Position numbers and translations under genes: made by a program. From the NCBI GenBank assembly GCA_036744635.1, contig DAIOHQ010000230.1:1-7880 (forward strand): 7,880 nucleotides of DNA, in the 5' to 3' direction. Source of the DNA: DAIOHQ01 sp036744635. GTDB taxonomy: Bacteria > Planctomycetota > Phycisphaerae > Tepidisphaerales > Tepidisphaeraceae. This document shows positions 6,566-7,880 of the stretch, piece by piece (position 1 is the first letter of the stretch; every line of letters starts with the position of its first letter). Under the pieces are notes generated by a model. The model was not told the origin of the DNA. It did not search any database and saw nothing but the letters and a program-made list of their open reading frames with translations.

Positions 6566-6768
6566 CCCTCCCGCCTGCGCAGCTTCTCCATCTTTGCACA
6601 AGATCGCACAGGTTGAGCACTATTTGACGGCGGATTCTTGAACTCGCCGACGCACGGGGCCAAGGTGGGGTATATTCCTTTCGCTCTCGGCAGATAAACC
6701 CTTAACCAATGGTACACGGTTCGCGAACAGTGCATCTGTCGGTGCGCTTTCGCGGCGCGAAGGAATTC
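6566..6768. other. Intergenic region upstream of the exported protein gene
   Basis: 203 bp without a gene. TATATT at 6671-6676 could serve as a -10, but no good -35 stands 16-18 bp before it. TTGACG (6624-6629) and TTGAAC (6638-6643) lack a matching -10 at normal distance. No hairpin terminator for the PhyH gene is evident. Confidence 0.4.
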
Positions 6769-7812
6769 ATGAACATGACCCGTTTCAGTTTCTTGCTTGC
6801 CTGCGCGATGGCGCTCCTTGTTGCAACGCCGGTGCGCGCCCTCGAGACGGATCAGTTTACGGTTCCGCAAGGGCCGCTGCCGGACATCGGCGGGGAAATC
6901 GAAGCACACGTCGGGCAGATCATCAGTGATCTGGTGGCGGACACCAACACGCGCATCGACAGCCATCTGCAGGAGTCTCGCGATGGCTTCCCGTTGTTCC
7001 GGCAGCATCATCAACTCAAGGCGCGGCATCTGCAGGATGAGGAAGAAATCGCGGCGCGGATCTACGAAGAGATCGGGCAGGGGCTGCCGGAATGCACGTT
7101 GGAACGATGGGTGCGGGCGCATGAATTTCGCGCTGCCAACGCGGTGTATGAGCTTCCCATCGAGAGGTCGGTGTTCGGGGCGTCGCAGTTCTCGCGCTCG
7201 CTGACGCTTCAGGAACTGTCGCCGACGATCAACATGTTCGGCAATTACCTCGGCACGGACAAGCTCGGGCATTTCTTCCAGCAAGGGCACGAATATTTTG
7301 ACATCTACCGGCGGCGGGAGCTGCGGAGCAGGGATGTAGCGGCCGCGGTGCGTAAGGCGGTTGAGGCCGGGCTCGGACAGGAAAACGGAATTTTCGGCAG
7401 CGTGACGGATGGGGTATTTTCCAACGCGGACCTGGCTGCCAACTACGCGGGGTTCAAGTTTTATTTCAACTTGACCCATGCGGTCACGATCGATGGCGTC
7501 ATCTATCAGCCGATCCTCCTGATGCATGATGGGCACTGGGAAATGAACCCCAAGCGGCGGGACAACCTGATGCGGCCATTCATTTCAGATCACCTGAACG
7601 AGGCGATGAATCCCTGCAAGTACAGCCGGCAAATGCGGCCGACGATCAGCGCGAACATCGCTGCCCGCCGCGACGGCTGGGTGGCGTTCTATCACATGAG
7701 CATCAACGACGTCGCCGCAACCCAGAAGCAGTTGCAGACCTGGCACGGCGAAGACTATGGGTATGCGGATCTGGATCACGTCGTCACCCTGCTTACCGCC
7801 GGCGGGCGATAA
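6769..7812 (+). CDS. Exported protein of unknown function with DKLGHFF motif
   Basis: Protein of 347 aa with a Sec signal peptide: MTRF positive start, hydrophobic core about 6-20, likely cut after VRA (22-24). No lipobox is seen, so it should be periplasmic or secreted. I do not recognise a named family. Notable segments: GNYLGTDKLGHFFQQGHEYF (158-177) with Asp164, Lys165, His168 and His174, and SNADLAANYAGFKFYFNL (218-235). The DKxxHF pattern resembles the short motif seen in VanZ and DUF2279 (YfiM-like) proteins, but the rest does not obviously match. The acidic and histidine residues could bind a metal (inference). The ATG at 6769 is chosen because AAGGA lies 4 nt upstream and it places the signal peptide at the N-terminus; an ATG at 6709 would add 20 polar residues. 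It is followed by a hairpin repeat. Confidence 0.87.
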   Translation: MNMTRFSFLLACAMALLVATPVRALETDQFTVPQGPLPDIGGEIEAHVGQIISDLVADTNTRIDSHLQESRDGFPLFRQHHQLKARHLQDEEEIAARIYEEIGQGLPECTLERWVRAHEFRAANAVYELPIERSVFGASQFSRSLTLQELSPTINMFGNYLGTDKLGHFFQQGHEYFDIYRRRELRSRDVAAAVRKAVEAGLGQENGIFGSVTDGVFSNADLAANYAGFKFYFNLTHAVTIDGVIYQPILLMHDGHWEMNPKRRDNLMRPFISDHLNEAMNPCKYSRQMRPTISANIAARRDGWVAFYHMSINDVAATQKQLQTWHGEDYGYADLDHVVTLLTAGGR

Positions 7813-7851
7813 CAGCCGAGCGAGATTTCGGTAGTGGGTCAGTTTGGGTGC

Positions 7852-7879
7852 CACAGGTCGGCGTACTCGCAGACCTGTG
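7852..7879. repeat. Hairpin with GCGTACTCGC apex (dispersed repeat copy 2)
   Basis: CACAGGTC (7852-7859) and GACCTGTG (7872-7879) pair perfectly over 8 bp. After a G-A mismatch, GCG (7861-7863) pairs with CGC (7868-7870) around TACT. Read on the minus strand, the apex is GCGAGTACGC, identical to the apex of the hairpin at 2199-2220. It begins about 40 bp after the stop of the exported protein gene and may be cut by the window edge. Confidence 0.7.
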
Positions 7880-7880
7880 T

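Noticed and set aside
6442..7536. A 364-codon minus-strand frame opposite the exported protein gene
   Set aside because: Rich in Arg and Pro with no motif. The plus frame has a signal peptide, ribosome site and protein-like composition.
1..7880. tRNA, rRNA, CRISPR array, insertion sequence or phage genes
   Set aside because: No cloverleaf, rRNA motif, regularly spaced direct repeats, transposase or integrase was seen on either strand.

Overview
The window is an ordinary-looking stretch of a GC-rich bacterial chromosome with eight protein genes, no RNA genes, no insertion sequence and no CRISPR array. The gene content fits Acidobacteriota best: a GTP-type PEP carboxykinase, a DUF1844 protein with an Ala/Gly/Pro linker, a sugar isomerase-type TIM barrel, a PhyH oxygenase, and hairpin repeats between genes. 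This placement is inferred from gene content; Planctomycetota or Verrucomicrobiota are not excluded.

Left part (1-2254): a sugar phosphate isomerase/epimerase-like TIM-barrel gene (94-981, +) converges on, and overlaps by 9 bp, an uncharacterised mutarotase-like gene (973-2130, -). A perfect hairpin (2199-2220) sits between that gene and the next one.

Central part (2255-5147): a minus-strand pair made of an Rrf2/IscR-type regulator with three cysteines and a histidine spaced for an Fe-S cluster (4116-4559), followed after 34 bp by pckG, the GTP-dependent PEP carboxykinase (2255-4081). Divergent from them is a small cysteine-rich protein of unknown function (4743-5147, +). The 183-bp shared control region has a perfect TATAAT on the minus strand, a GATAG-N5-CTATC dyad right next to it, and several more copies of the same pentamer. 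The likely reading is an Fe-S or redox sensor that controls gluconeogenic PEPCK, itself, and perhaps the Cys-rich protein. This is the most interesting part of the window.

Right part (5156-7880): a DUF1844 protein (minus), a phytanoyl-CoA dioxygenase-like Fe(II)/2-oxoglutarate oxygenase (plus, divergent from DUF1844), and an exported protein of unknown function with a DKLGHFF motif. The window ends in a second hairpin whose apex (GCGAGTACGC) is the same decamer as in the hairpin near 2200, so the two appear to belong to one dispersed repeat family. No gap between genes exceeds about 205 bp.
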